DNA of 13,371 nt from DASZTV01 sp036267875 (GTDB lineage: Bacteria > Actinomycetota > Actinomycetes > JAFAQI01): NCBI GenBank assembly GCA_036267875.1, contig DATAVE010000072.1, positions 1-13,371 on the forward strand. Direction: 5' to 3'. Positions within the stretch are counted from its first letter, which is position 1, and every line of letters starts with the position of its first letter. Positions 1 to 8,562 of this stretch are shown here, piece after piece. The position numbers were made by a program, and so were the translations under genes. Under the pieces are notes generated by a model. It was not told the origin of the DNA and searched no databases. It was given only the letters and a program-made list of their open reading frames with translations.

Positions 1-207
1 GCGCTCTTCTGGCGCGGTCGCCGCCCAGCCGTCGAATGCGGCGCGTGCCGCGGCCACTGCGCGATCCACGTCAGCCGCGGCGCCTGCGGGCACCTTGCCG
101 ATGATCTCCTCGGTCGCCGGGTTCTCGACCTCGATGAACTCGTTGCCTGTGGGAGCAACCCACTGGCCATCGATGTAGAAGGTGTCGCGGGTGGTCGTCT
201 CGGTCAT
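1..207 (-). CDS. Aldehyde dehydrogenase family protein, N-terminal fragment (runs off the left edge)
   Basis: Only the first 69 residues are present. They read as the start of an NAD(P)-dependent aldehyde dehydrogenase: a FYIDGQWV strand, then ENPATEEIIGKVPAG, then a helix with DVDRAVAAARAAFDGW. This is the usual order at the N-terminus of the ALDH superfamily, which oxidises aldehydes to acids in the cytoplasm. The catalytic Cys and Glu and the cofactor-binding core lie outside the window, so the substrate class cannot be assigned. The ATG at 207 lies 32 bp after the stop of the DsbA-fold gene on the same strand. No Shine-Dalgarno sequence is visible before it; instead a TANNNT hexamer ends 6 nt upstream (separate entry), so the gene may have its own leaderless transcript. 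Family call is firm; subfamily is unknown. Confidence 0.88.
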   Translation of the reverse strand, partial: MTETTTRDTFYIDGQWVAPTGNEFIEVENPATEEIIGKVPAGAAADVDRAVAAARAAFDGWAATAPEER

Positions 208-213
208 GGGCGC

Positions 214-219
214 AGCGTA
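214..219 (-). promoter_or_regulatory. Candidate -10 element for a leaderless aldehyde dehydrogenase transcript
   Basis: On the minus strand the hexamer TACGCT (pattern TANNNT) is followed by six bases, GCGCCC, and then the ATG at 207. That spacing would put transcription initiation on the A of the start codon. No Shine-Dalgarno motif is visible, which fits. No convincing -35 box is seen, though actinobacterial promoters often lack one. The assignment is inference from spacing only. Confidence 0.4.
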
Positions 220-239
220 TGCCCAGGTACGACCGGCGG

Positions 240-842
240 CTAGTCGAAGATCGGACGGTCGTCCCGACTGCGCTTGATCTCGTAGAAGCCCGGCGTCTGC
301 GCGACCAGCAGCACGCCATCCCAGAGCTTTCCTGCCGCCTCGCCCTTGGGCGTGGGTGTCACGACCGGACCGAAGAACGCGGTGTCGCCAACTCGGATGA
401 CGGGCGTTCCGACATCCATCCCGACCAGCGAGATGCCCGTCTCATGGGAGGCGCGCACTGCGTCGTCGTACGACGTGTCGTCCCAGGCGTTGATCAAGTC
501 GGCGGGCAGCCCGGCGTCCGCGAGTGCGCCGGCAACGGTCTCGAGCTCGTTGTCCTGCTGGCCCGGGTGGAAGCGGCTTCCGATGGCGGTGTAGATCGGC
601 TCGAGGGCCTCAGGGCCGCCCGCCTTTTCGGCGGCGATGCAGACCCGGACCGGTCCCCAGGCCTTCTGCATCAGCTCGTTGTACTTCTCCCCGAGATCCC
701 GGCCTTCGTTCAGCACCGCAAGGCTCATCACGTGCCAGTGCGTCTCGACGTCGCGAACCCTCTCGACCTCGAGCATCCAGCGCGAGGTGAGCCAGGCCCA
801 AGGGCAGAGCGGGTCGAACCAGAAGTCCGCAATGGTTGCCAT
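240..842 (-). CDS. DsbA-fold oxidoreductase, mycothiol-dependent nitroreductase (Rv2466c) family
   Basis: A 200-residue cytoplasmic thioredoxin/DsbA-fold protein without a signal peptide. Residues 5-21 read ADFWFDPLCPWAWLTSR, and further on come HVMSLAVLNE, WGPVRV, DVGTPVIRV (the cis-Pro loop) and AFFGPV, close along the full length to M. tuberculosis Rv2466c as I remember it. That enzyme uses mycothiol to reduce nitro-drugs and protect against oxidative stress. Its active site is CPWC; here it is Cys13-Pro-Trp-Ala16, so the second cysteine is missing and only monothiol chemistry with mycothiol is likely. The ATG at 842 is chosen because family homology begins there; the open frame extends further upstream without similarity. 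It is divergent from pepN, the same arrangement I recall for Rv2466c and Rv2467. No Shine-Dalgarno sequence is visible, and the transcript may be leaderless. Confidence 0.9.
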   Translation of the reverse strand: MATIADFWFDPLCPWAWLTSRWMLEVERVRDVETHWHVMSLAVLNEGRDLGEKYNELMQKAWGPVRVCIAAEKAGGPEALEPIYTAIGSRFHPGQQDNELETVAGALADAGLPADLINAWDDTSYDDAVRASHETGISLVGMDVGTPVIRVGDTAFFGPVVTPTPKGEAAGKLWDGVLLVAQTPGFYEIKRSRDDRPIFD

Positions 843-845
843 TGC
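829..845. repeat. Perfect 7-bp inverted repeat over the DsbA-fold start codon
   Basis: GCAATGG-TTG-CCATTGC is a perfect inverted repeat with a 3-nt centre. It covers the start codon of the DsbA-fold gene (840-842) and lies 56 bp upstream of the chosen pepN start. It could be an operator half-site pair controlling the divergent promoters, or it could fold in the minus-strand mRNA and bury the AUG. The first five codons of the gene lie in it, so chance cannot be excluded. Confidence 0.45.
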
Positions 846-849
846 AAAT

Positions 850-855
850 ACTTTA
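850..855 (-). promoter_or_regulatory. Candidate -10 element for a leaderless DsbA-fold gene transcript
   Basis: The minus-strand hexamer TAAAGT (pattern TANNNT) is followed by seven bases and then the ATG at 842, the spacing expected when transcription starts at the start codon. There is no Shine-Dalgarno motif. A weak TGTTGA lies 16 bp further upstream and could act as a -35. The region 843-900 is visibly richer in A and T than the flanking genes. Confidence 0.42.
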
Positions 856-900
856 GACCTCGGGCTTGAAATCAACAGAAGCGCCCATGCCAGACTCGGC

Positions 901-3431
<2,531 letters not shown>

Positions 3432-3435
<4 letters not shown>

Positions 3436-4454
3436 CCGTCCCAGACAGCGCCTGCATAGAAATCTGTCGCGATGACCGTCGCGACTCGCCTCACGTTCGC
3501 CGGATCGAGCAAGACCACGCCCAGCTCGCGGTCGTGAAGCAGCGAAGCGTCGGTGAGGTTCTCCGACCCCACGAACGCGACGCCGCGCGAGGTGCCGGCG
3601 TCGACCGCGATCAGCTTCGCGTGCAAGTAGAGCGGTCGCTCGCCGTACATCACCCGGATAGAAGCTCCCGCCCTCCGCAGTGAGGAAAATGCCGGCCGCC
3701 AATCGTCGGAGTAAGTCATCGCGATGCTGACCCGCACCCCGCGCTTCGCATCGGCTTCCAGCGCCCGAACCACCGCGGGACTGCTGAGCTCTTCGGACTC
3801 CAGTGCCACCGAGACGCGCGCCCGAGAGACCAGCGCCAGCAGATCGGCCCACGACTGGCCAGGGCTCCACACGAGGTCGTCGGCGGCCGGCGTCGCAGAC
3901 CCGCCACCACGGAAGTCGGCTTCGAAGACCGACTCGATCGCGGCGACATCCGCCGGATCGTGATCGACCACCGCGACGTCGCGACTCGTCGCGTAGTAGC
4001 GGCTGGTCAGGTTCAGCGACATCACGACAGCGGTGGTGCGATCGATCACGAATGCCTTCTCGTGGGTCGCGAAGAACCTGGTCGACGACCATGCCACTGC
4101 GACGCCACGACTGCGCAGGAAGTCATACGCCGGAAGGTTGCGCGCCTGCTCCAACCGCCGATCGAGGATCACGCGGACCCGCACTCCGCGCGAGGCATCG
4201 AGCGCGAGCACGGACTCGGCACTTGGGTCGTCGAGCTCGTACATCGTGAGGTCGAGGCTTCGACGCGCCGAGGCCAGCAGGTTGTCGATCACCGACATTC
4301 CGTCATCAGGTTCGACGATCAAGCGGTCGTCAGCCGCCGCGGCGGGGGCGACAGCGGGAAGCGCGGCTTGCGGCCGTTCGTCGCCACGCGTCGAGTGCCA
4401 CGCAAGCAGCCCGACAGTCACAGCGACAGCTATCAGCAGGTGGCGACGGCGCAC
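3432..4454 (-). CDS. Exported or membrane-anchored phospholipase D-fold protein with two HKD motifs
   Basis: A 340-residue protein with a basic start and a hydrophobic segment (about 6-20), then an Ala/Pro-rich linker and two phospholipase-D/nuclease repeats. HKD1 is His131, Lys133 and Asp138, followed by MSLNLT. HKD2 is His278, Lys280 and Asp285, followed by the canonical GSEN at 296-299. Both catalytic histidines are present, so the enzyme should be active on a phosphodiester (phospholipid, cardiolipin-like lipid or nucleic acid). The sequence does not say which. The hydrophobic start implies action outside the membrane, as a secreted protein or signal anchor. The GTG start at 4454 lies 43 bp after the AI-2E stop with no good Shine-Dalgarno sequence, so it probably depends on upstream transcription. 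It is the last gene of the seven-gene run. Family call is firm; substrate unknown. Confidence 0.85.
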
Positions 4455-4497
4455 CGATTCACGGTCGGCGCCACGTCCGACGCGTTCCGCCGCTCGA

Positions 4498-5757
4498 TCA
4501 GCGAGCTGTGGATCGAGCGGCGGCCTTCTTGACCGGTGCAGCCTTCTTGGCCGGCGCGCGCTTCGCAGGCGCTCGTTTGGCCGGCGCGCGCTTCACCGGC
4601 GGGTCCGCCTTCTCGGGATCGGGCGGATCGCCACCGAGCGACTCGATGCCTTCGCCGTGTGACTCCGGCGGCGGCGCGCCGCCGGTCGCGAGTGAATGAA
4701 TGACGGCGTAGACGACAGCGACGACCGGGACCGCGAGGACCGCGCCAGCGATCCCCTCCAACACGGTGCCGGCGGCGATCGCCGTGGCGACTGCAAGCGG
4801 GTGCAGCTGGACGTATCGACCCACGAGGAACGGCTGGAGGACGTGGGCCTCGATCTGGTTGTCGACGACCAGGACCGCGATCAGCACCACGCCAAGCACC
4901 CATCCCTGGGTGACGAACGTGATAGCGACGGCGAGGGCGCCGAAGACGATCGACCCCACGATCGGCAGGAAGCTGCCAAAGAAGATCAGCAGTGCGAGCG
5001 GGGCAACGAGCGGTACGCCCATCGCCGACAGCGCGACAGCCGCGACCACCCCGTGGACGAGGGCAATGATGAACGTCCCGTGCACGAATCCGGACAGCCG
5101 GTTCCACGCCTGCTCTCCTGCCACCTGGGCGCGCGCCCGTCCGCGCGGCGGCAGCAGCGCGACGAACCAGTTCCAGATGTTGTGGCCGTCGTAGAGCAGG
5201 AAGAACGTCATGAAGAACCAGAGCACGAAGCCCGCAATGGTCTCGCCGACTGTGGTGATCCCGTTGAGCGCGCCCGACGCCACTGCCGTCTGATGCTTCT
5301 GCAAGAAGTCGGTGATGGTCTTCTGGATGCTCGTCGTCGACGAGGCCTTCACGTGCAGGTTGTGCGTGAGGAAGTGCTGGAACTTCGTGACCGCGTTCTG
5401 GATCTGGGTGACGAGATCGGAGTATTGGCTGACCGCTCGGTTGATGACGAAGATGCCGACGCCTATGGCAACGATCGCCGCGACGATGACAACCAGCCAC
5501 GTCGCGATGGCTCGTGGCATCCGCCGGGCGAGCCGGTTGACGATCGGATACGCCAAGGCGGTCGCGAACAGCGCGGCGAACAGCGGAAGTGCGACGAAGT
5601 AGAGCTTGTTCGCGAACCGGAAGAACTCGAGAACGATGAACCCGAGGACGACGATGCGCCAGCCCCAACCGGCGAGATCCTGCAGAACAGCAGGCACCGG
5701 CATCGGCGAGCTCTGCCGATCTCTCGATCGGTGACGATCTCCCCCGGGCTCGGTCAT
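4498..5757 (-). CDS. AI-2E family transporter with a Lys/Ala/Pro-repeat cytoplasmic tail
   Basis: A 419-residue polytopic membrane protein of the AI-2E (formerly UPF0118) family. Members export autoinducer-2 or act as cation/proton antiporters; which applies here cannot be told. Visible segments include two early helices (about 33-75), a pair around 85-110, a soluble amphipathic stretch of about 110-170 (SDLVTQIQNAVTKF), then FVLWFFMTFFLLYDG and several helices ending in AVVYAVIHSLATG. FLPIVGS and the QIEAH...PFLVG block are typical of the family. After the last helix comes an acidic/Pro-rich linker, then about 32 residues (388-419) dominated by KRAPA repeats, unusual for this family. The ATG directly abuts the TAG stop of the DUF5130 gene (TAGATG), which implies coupled translation. 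The phospholipase-D gene follows. Confidence 0.9.
   Translation of the reverse strand: MTEPGGDRHRSRDRQSSPMPVPAVLQDLAGWGWRIVVLGFIVLEFFRFANKLYFVALPLFAALFATALAYPIVNRLARRMPRAIATWLVVIVAAIVAIGVGIFVINRAVSQYSDLVTQIQNAVTKFQHFLTHNLHVKASSTTSIQKTITDFLQKHQTAVASGALNGITTVGETIAGFVLWFFMTFFLLYDGHNIWNWFVALLPPRGRARAQVAGEQAWNRLSGFVHGTFIIALVHGVVAAVALSAMGVPLVAPLALLIFFGSFLPIVGSIVFGALAVAITFVTQGWVLGVVLIAVLVVDNQIEAHVLQPFLVGRYVQLHPLAVATAIAAGTVLEGIAGAVLAVPVVAVVYAVIHSLATGGAPPPESHGEGIESLGGDPPDPEKADPPVKRAPAKRAPAKRAPAKKAAPVKKAAARSTAR
4547..4594. repeat. In-gene 15-bp-period repeat encoding the KRAPA tail
   Basis: The 18-bp unit TTGGCCGGCGCGCGCTTC occurs exactly at 4547-4564 and again at 4577-4594, with a degenerate copy between. 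The 15-bp period equals one AKRAP pentapeptide of the AI-2E transporter tail. Such repeats can gain or lose units by slippage, so tail length may vary between strains. Confidence 0.85.
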
Positions 5758-6129
5758 CTAGACCGGCTTGCCCGCTGCCTCCGCAAGCATGCGGACTCCG
5801 GTCACGATTCCACCCGCGAGATCCCCTCCGGTGAAAGACGCCGACATCGACAGGGCTGCGAGCGCGCACGCACGGTCGGAGAGTCTGCGCGCAGCCGCGT
5901 CTCCGGTCACGATCTCGAGAAACCGGTCGCCCGGAGAAGTGACCAGCAGCACCGTTTCTGGCGCACCGGCACCGAACTTGCCGTGCATCGTCTCGGCCGC
6001 ATCACGCATGTCGCCCTCGACCTCGCCGATGTAGACCGAGAAGTGCAGCCCGGTCTCCGCATTCGCGACAGCGATTACGTGCTCGATGTCGGCGAACTGC
6101 TGATTGGTGAACGGCTCACCACTCGGCAC
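5758..6129 (-). CDS. DUF5130 family protein (TPM-like fold)
   Basis: A 123-residue protein matching the DUF5130 family of actinobacteria: a PFTNQQFADIEHVI helix, FSVYIGEVEGD strand, VLLVTSPGDRFLEIVTG and a C-terminal ALSMSASFTGGDLAGGI helix. The fold is related to the TPM/Psb32 type; no biochemical role is established to my knowledge. The open frame runs back to 6288. I chose the GTG at 6129 because GAGG lies 8 nt upstream (6138-6141) and homology begins there; GTGs at 6147 and 6168 are alternatives. This start overlaps the end of the CtaJ-like gene by 14 bp, and the stop is immediately followed by the AI-2E ATG, so translation of all three is likely linked. From memory, M. tuberculosis Rv2468c beside pepN belongs to this family, which supports the context. 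Confidence 0.8.
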   Translation of the reverse strand: MPSGEPFTNQQFADIEHVIAVANAETGLHFSVYIGEVEGDMRDAAETMHGKFGAGAPETVLLVTSPGDRFLEIVTGDAAARRLSDRACALAALSMSASFTGGDLAGGIVTGVRMLAEAAGKPV

Positions 6130-6481
6130 TTGCGCCACCTCGTCCACTGGGGGCCGTCGCAGCTTCACCGTCGGCCTGCGGCCCGTTGAACCACCGGGCG
6201 CCGAACTCCCAGGGCTTGCCCGGGCGATAACGCGGCCGGGAAAGGGCAGACGGGAGCACGCACATCGCCGCGATGGCCAGGAATGCACCGACCGGGATCA
6301 CGACGAAATAGAGCAGCGTCAGGCCGACGCCGAGCGACGGGTCGTGGCTGGCACCACCATCGTCGCGGTGCAGCGCGAACGCCGGCACCGCGGCGGTGAG
6401 CACCGGCACCGTGACGCCGAGGGCGACGGTGGCGGTCCGGGCAAGCAGACGCCGAGTAGTGGTGCGGTTCCTCACGATCAC
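6116..6481 (-). CDS. Small membrane protein, probably cytochrome aa3 oxidase subunit CtaJ-like
   Basis: A 121-residue protein with a basic start, a hydrophobic stretch ending in PAFA (likely signal peptide cleavage after Ala36), a short His/Asp/Gly-rich loop, one clear transmembrane helix (about 50-77, LTLLYFVVIPVGAFLAIAAM) and a cytoplasmic tail beginning RPRYRPGKPWEFGARWF. A helix followed by RYRPG and spaced aromatic residues is what I recall for small actinobacterial proteins annotated as CtaJ, an accessory subunit of the aa3 oxidase in the III-IV supercomplex. I also recall mycobacterial CtaJ lying near pepN, but could not check either point. The start is GTG at 6481 (6475 also possible); neither has a strong Shine-Dalgarno sequence. 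It follows the amidase stop by 23 bp and overlaps the DUF5130 start. The gene is well supported; the CtaJ name is tentative. Confidence 0.62.
   Translation of the reverse strand: MIVRNRTTTRRLLARTATVALGVTVPVLTAAVPAFALHRDDGGASHDPSLGVGLTLLYFVVIPVGAFLAIAAMCVLPSALSRPRYRPGKPWEFGARWFNGPQADGEAATAPSGRGGASAEW
6138..6141 (-). promoter_or_regulatory. Ribosome-binding site deciding the DUF5130 start
   Basis: GAGG on the minus strand sits 8 nt before the GTG at 6129. No comparable motif precedes the alternative GTGs at 6147 or 6168. It lies inside the coding end of the CtaJ-like gene. Confidence 0.5.
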
Positions 6482-6504
6482 TGAACTTATCGAACCCGGG
6501 CGAT

Positions 6505-7917
6505 CTACCAGCACGCGGGACGGCGTCCAGACCACGGCGTGGCGGCTTCGAGCTGCGCGGCCAGTCCGAGCAAGGTCGCTTCGCCGTACGGGCGGCCTAC
6601 CAGCTGGATGCCGATCGGCAGACCCGCGGCGTTCCAGTAGAGCGGCACCGTGACGGCAGGCTGACCCGACATGTTGTACGGCGCGGTGAAGGGCGTGAAC
6701 CGCTTTTGCGCCTCGAAGTCGGCGGCAGGGTCGGCGTCGTTGCGCAGCCCGCCGACCAGCGCCGGTGGCTGTGCGAGCGTCGGGGTCAGCAGGGCATCGA
6801 AGTCTGCGGTGGCCTCGAGCTCGGTCCGGGCAGCCATCCGAAGCGTCGCGAGCGCCGAGTAGACATCGGAGCCGGTCGCGCCGCGTCCGAGCTCTCTGAT
6901 CCAGCGGGTGAGCGGCCGGGCATTGGCTTCTTCCGCAGGCTGGAGCGGCAGCGACAGGAACTCTTGGGCCCACACGGTCTCGAACGCCGCCACCAGCTCC
7001 CCGGTGTAGGTCACGGTGTGGTCGACCACCTCGTGGCCGAGCTCGGCAAGCAAGGCACTTGCGGCGTCATATGCGGCGAGACAATCGGGGTGGACCTGCG
7101 CGTCGGCGATGACCGGTGTAGCGAACCTTCCGATCCGCAGCCTCCCGACCGCCTCGTCACACAACGCCAGGAATGACGTCGAAGGCGGCGGTGCCCATTG
7201 CCAGTCGCTATTCGCCGGACCACTCATCGCGTCCAGCAGCGCCGCGGCATCGCGCACTGTCCGCGCCAGCGGACCGTTGACCGCGAGGCCGCTGATCTCG
7301 GCTGAGATGGGTGCGTTCGAGACGCGGCCGCGAGACGGCTTGACGCCGAACAGCCCACAGACGCTCGCCGGGATCCGGATCGATCCGCCACCGTCACTGC
7401 CCTGGGCGGCCGGCACTAGGCCACTGGCCACCGCTGCGGCGGCACCGCCACTGGATCCGCCCGCCGACCGTTCCAGGTCCCAAGGCGTGCGAGCCGGCGG
7501 AGCGATGTCGGGCTCGGTGTAGCAGGGCAGGCCGAACTCCGGGGTGTTGGTCTTGCCAAGGCTGATCAGGCCTGCCGCCTTGAGCCTCGTCGTCACGGCA
7601 TCGTCGATGCCGAGGTCCTGGGCCGGCCAGACCGAGGTCCCGAACCTCGTCGGCACACCGGCTACGAGGTTGAGGTCCTTGATTGCCGTCGCTACGCCGT
7701 GGAGCGGCGGGAGATCGCTACCGTCCGCGACGGCCCGCTCGGCGGCCCGCGCGGACTCCAGCGCGCTGTCGCCGGTCACCGTGACGAAGGCGCCGACCGT
7801 GTCGCTCAACCGCTCGATCCGAGACAGGTAGTGCTCGACGAGCTCGACGGGCGACACCGATCGATCGCGGACCGCGGCCGCCTGTTCGAGCAGCGTCAGA
7901 TCGTGCAGCTGCGCCAT
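6505..7917 (-). CDS. Amidase signature family hydrolase
   Basis: A 470-residue amidase signature enzyme, cytoplasmic by sequence (no signal peptide). The Ser-cisSer-Lys triad is complete: Lys80 in TAIKDLN, cis-Ser155 in SAGGSSGG and nucleophile Ser179 in GSDGGGSIRIPAS. The Lys-Ser and Ser-Ser distances (75 and 24 residues) match those of characterised members such as fatty acid amide hydrolase. The family hydrolyses linear or cyclic amides; substrate cannot be predicted. There is no GatB or GatC gene nearby and nothing points to the Glu-tRNA amidotransferase subunit GatA. The ATG at 7917 is 8 bp after the lipoprotein stop, immediately behind a GNRA hairpin (7920-7935), which suggests stop-dependent reinitiation. 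It is not part of the remembered M. tuberculosis gene order, so it may be a lineage-specific insertion. Confidence 0.93.
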   Translation of the reverse strand: MAQLHDLTLLEQAAAVRDRSVSPVELVEHYLSRIERLSDTVGAFVTVTGDSALESARAAERAVADGSDLPPLHGVATAIKDLNLVAGVPTRFGTSVWPAQDLGIDDAVTTRLKAAGLISLGKTNTPEFGLPCYTEPDIAPPARTPWDLERSAGGSSGGAAAAVASGLVPAAQGSDGGGSIRIPASVCGLFGVKPSRGRVSNAPISAEISGLAVNGPLARTVRDAAALLDAMSGPANSDWQWAPPPSTSFLALCDEAVGRLRIGRFATPVIADAQVHPDCLAAYDAASALLAELGHEVVDHTVTYTGELVAAFETVWAQEFLSLPLQPAEEANARPLTRWIRELGRGATGSDVYSALATLRMAARTELEATADFDALLTPTLAQPPALVGGLRNDADPAADFEAQKRFTPFTAPYNMSGQPAVTVPLYWNAAGLPIGIQLVGRPYGEATLLGLAAQLEAATPWSGRRPACW

Positions 7918-7919
7918 GC

Positions 7920-7935
7920 CGGCGGTTACCCGCCG
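7920..7935 (-). promoter_or_regulatory. GNRA-tetraloop hairpin with the lipoprotein stop codon in its loop, just before the amidase start
   Basis: In the minus-strand mRNA the sequence is CGGCGG-GUAA-CCGCCG, a perfect six-pair all-GC stem closed by a GUAA (GNRA) tetraloop. The UAA stop of the DUF4232 gene lies in the loop and the amidase AUG begins 2 nt after the stem, so the stem occupies the place of the ribosome-binding site. A ribosome terminating at UAA would melt the stem. The structure is certain from the sequence; the function is inferred. Confidence 0.55.
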
Positions 7936-8552
7936 CTGCCGGGAGTGACCGGGGTGACCGAGGTCGCGCCACCGTCCGTCGTACAGACCGTGGAAGTGTC
8001 GGCGATCGTCAGGGCGCCGAAGTCACCCGGCGGGTAGACCTGCAGCTTGGCCGCTGTGGCCGAGTTGCAACCGCCGGACGGGAAGTTGCCCGGGTCGGGC
8101 AGTCCCAGCTGGGAGTTGGCCGCGCCGTTCGGGGCGAGGGTGACGACACCCTCAGCGCCGCCGCTGTGAGTGGCAGGCACGCCCAGCTGCTTGCCACTCG
8201 AGTCGAGGAACGAGACACCCGGGAAGCCGTACAAGGTGCATGGCTTCGAGCCGGTGTTGGTGAAGATGATCGGGACGTACGACGTGCCTGCCGCGCCCTG
8301 ACCCTGGCCGATCGAGAGCGAAAGGTCACTCGTCGAGCAGGTCTTGGTCGCCTTGATCGTGCTGGGGAAGGTCGGCGTGACGCTCGGCAATGGCGACGCG
8401 GTCGGCGACGTGGACGCGCTGGCAGACGGTGACGTGCTGTCCGAGGCGAGGCCCGGCGAGGTCGTGGGTCCGCCGCCGCCCCCCGATGAGCTGCTACTGC
8501 AGCCAGCAAGAGCAACTACCGCGAGGGACGCAAGAACGAGCCGGCTCTTCAC
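7926..8552 (-). CDS. DUF4232 domain lipoprotein
   Basis: A 208-residue predicted lipoprotein. The signal peptide ends in the lipobox Leu-Ala-Gly-Cys18, so Cys18 should be lipidated and the protein held on the outer face of the membrane. Residues 19-65 are a low-complexity Ser/Thr/Pro/Gly linker that would cross the cell wall. The rest is a DUF4232-type beta-rich domain (TCSTSDLSLSIGQGQG, IIFTNTGSKPCTLYGFPGVSFLD, LGVPA) with cysteines that could pair outside the cell. The family is common in actinobacteria and its role is not known. The GTG at 8552 is 10 bp after the HNH stop, and the upstream TAGGGT can be read as a weak Shine-Dalgarno (AGGG) or a -10 hexamer. The amidase follows 8 bp after its stop. 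Confidence 0.88.
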   Translation of the reverse strand: MKSRLVLASLAVVALAGCSSSSSGGGGGPTTSPGLASDSTSPSASASTSPTASPLPSVTPTFPSTIKATKTCSTSDLSLSIGQGQGAAGTSYVPIIFTNTGSKPCTLYGFPGVSFLDSSGKQLGVPATHSGGAEGVVTLAPNGAANSQLGLPDPGNFPSGGCNSATAAKLQVYPPGDFGALTIADTSTVCTTDGGATSVTPVTPGSGG

Positions 8553-8562
8553 TTGTCAAACC

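Noticed and set aside
4696..6189. A 497-codon plus-strand open frame opposite the AI-2E and DUF5130 genes
   Set aside because: Its product is a low-complexity Asp/Arg/Glu-rich chain with no fold, and it mirrors two genes with clear families. It is a high-GC antisense shadow.
8554..8559. Perfect TTGACA on the minus strand just before the lipoprotein start, as a -35 box
   Set aside because: No TANNNT hexamer lies 16-18 bp downstream, and it would point into the gene.
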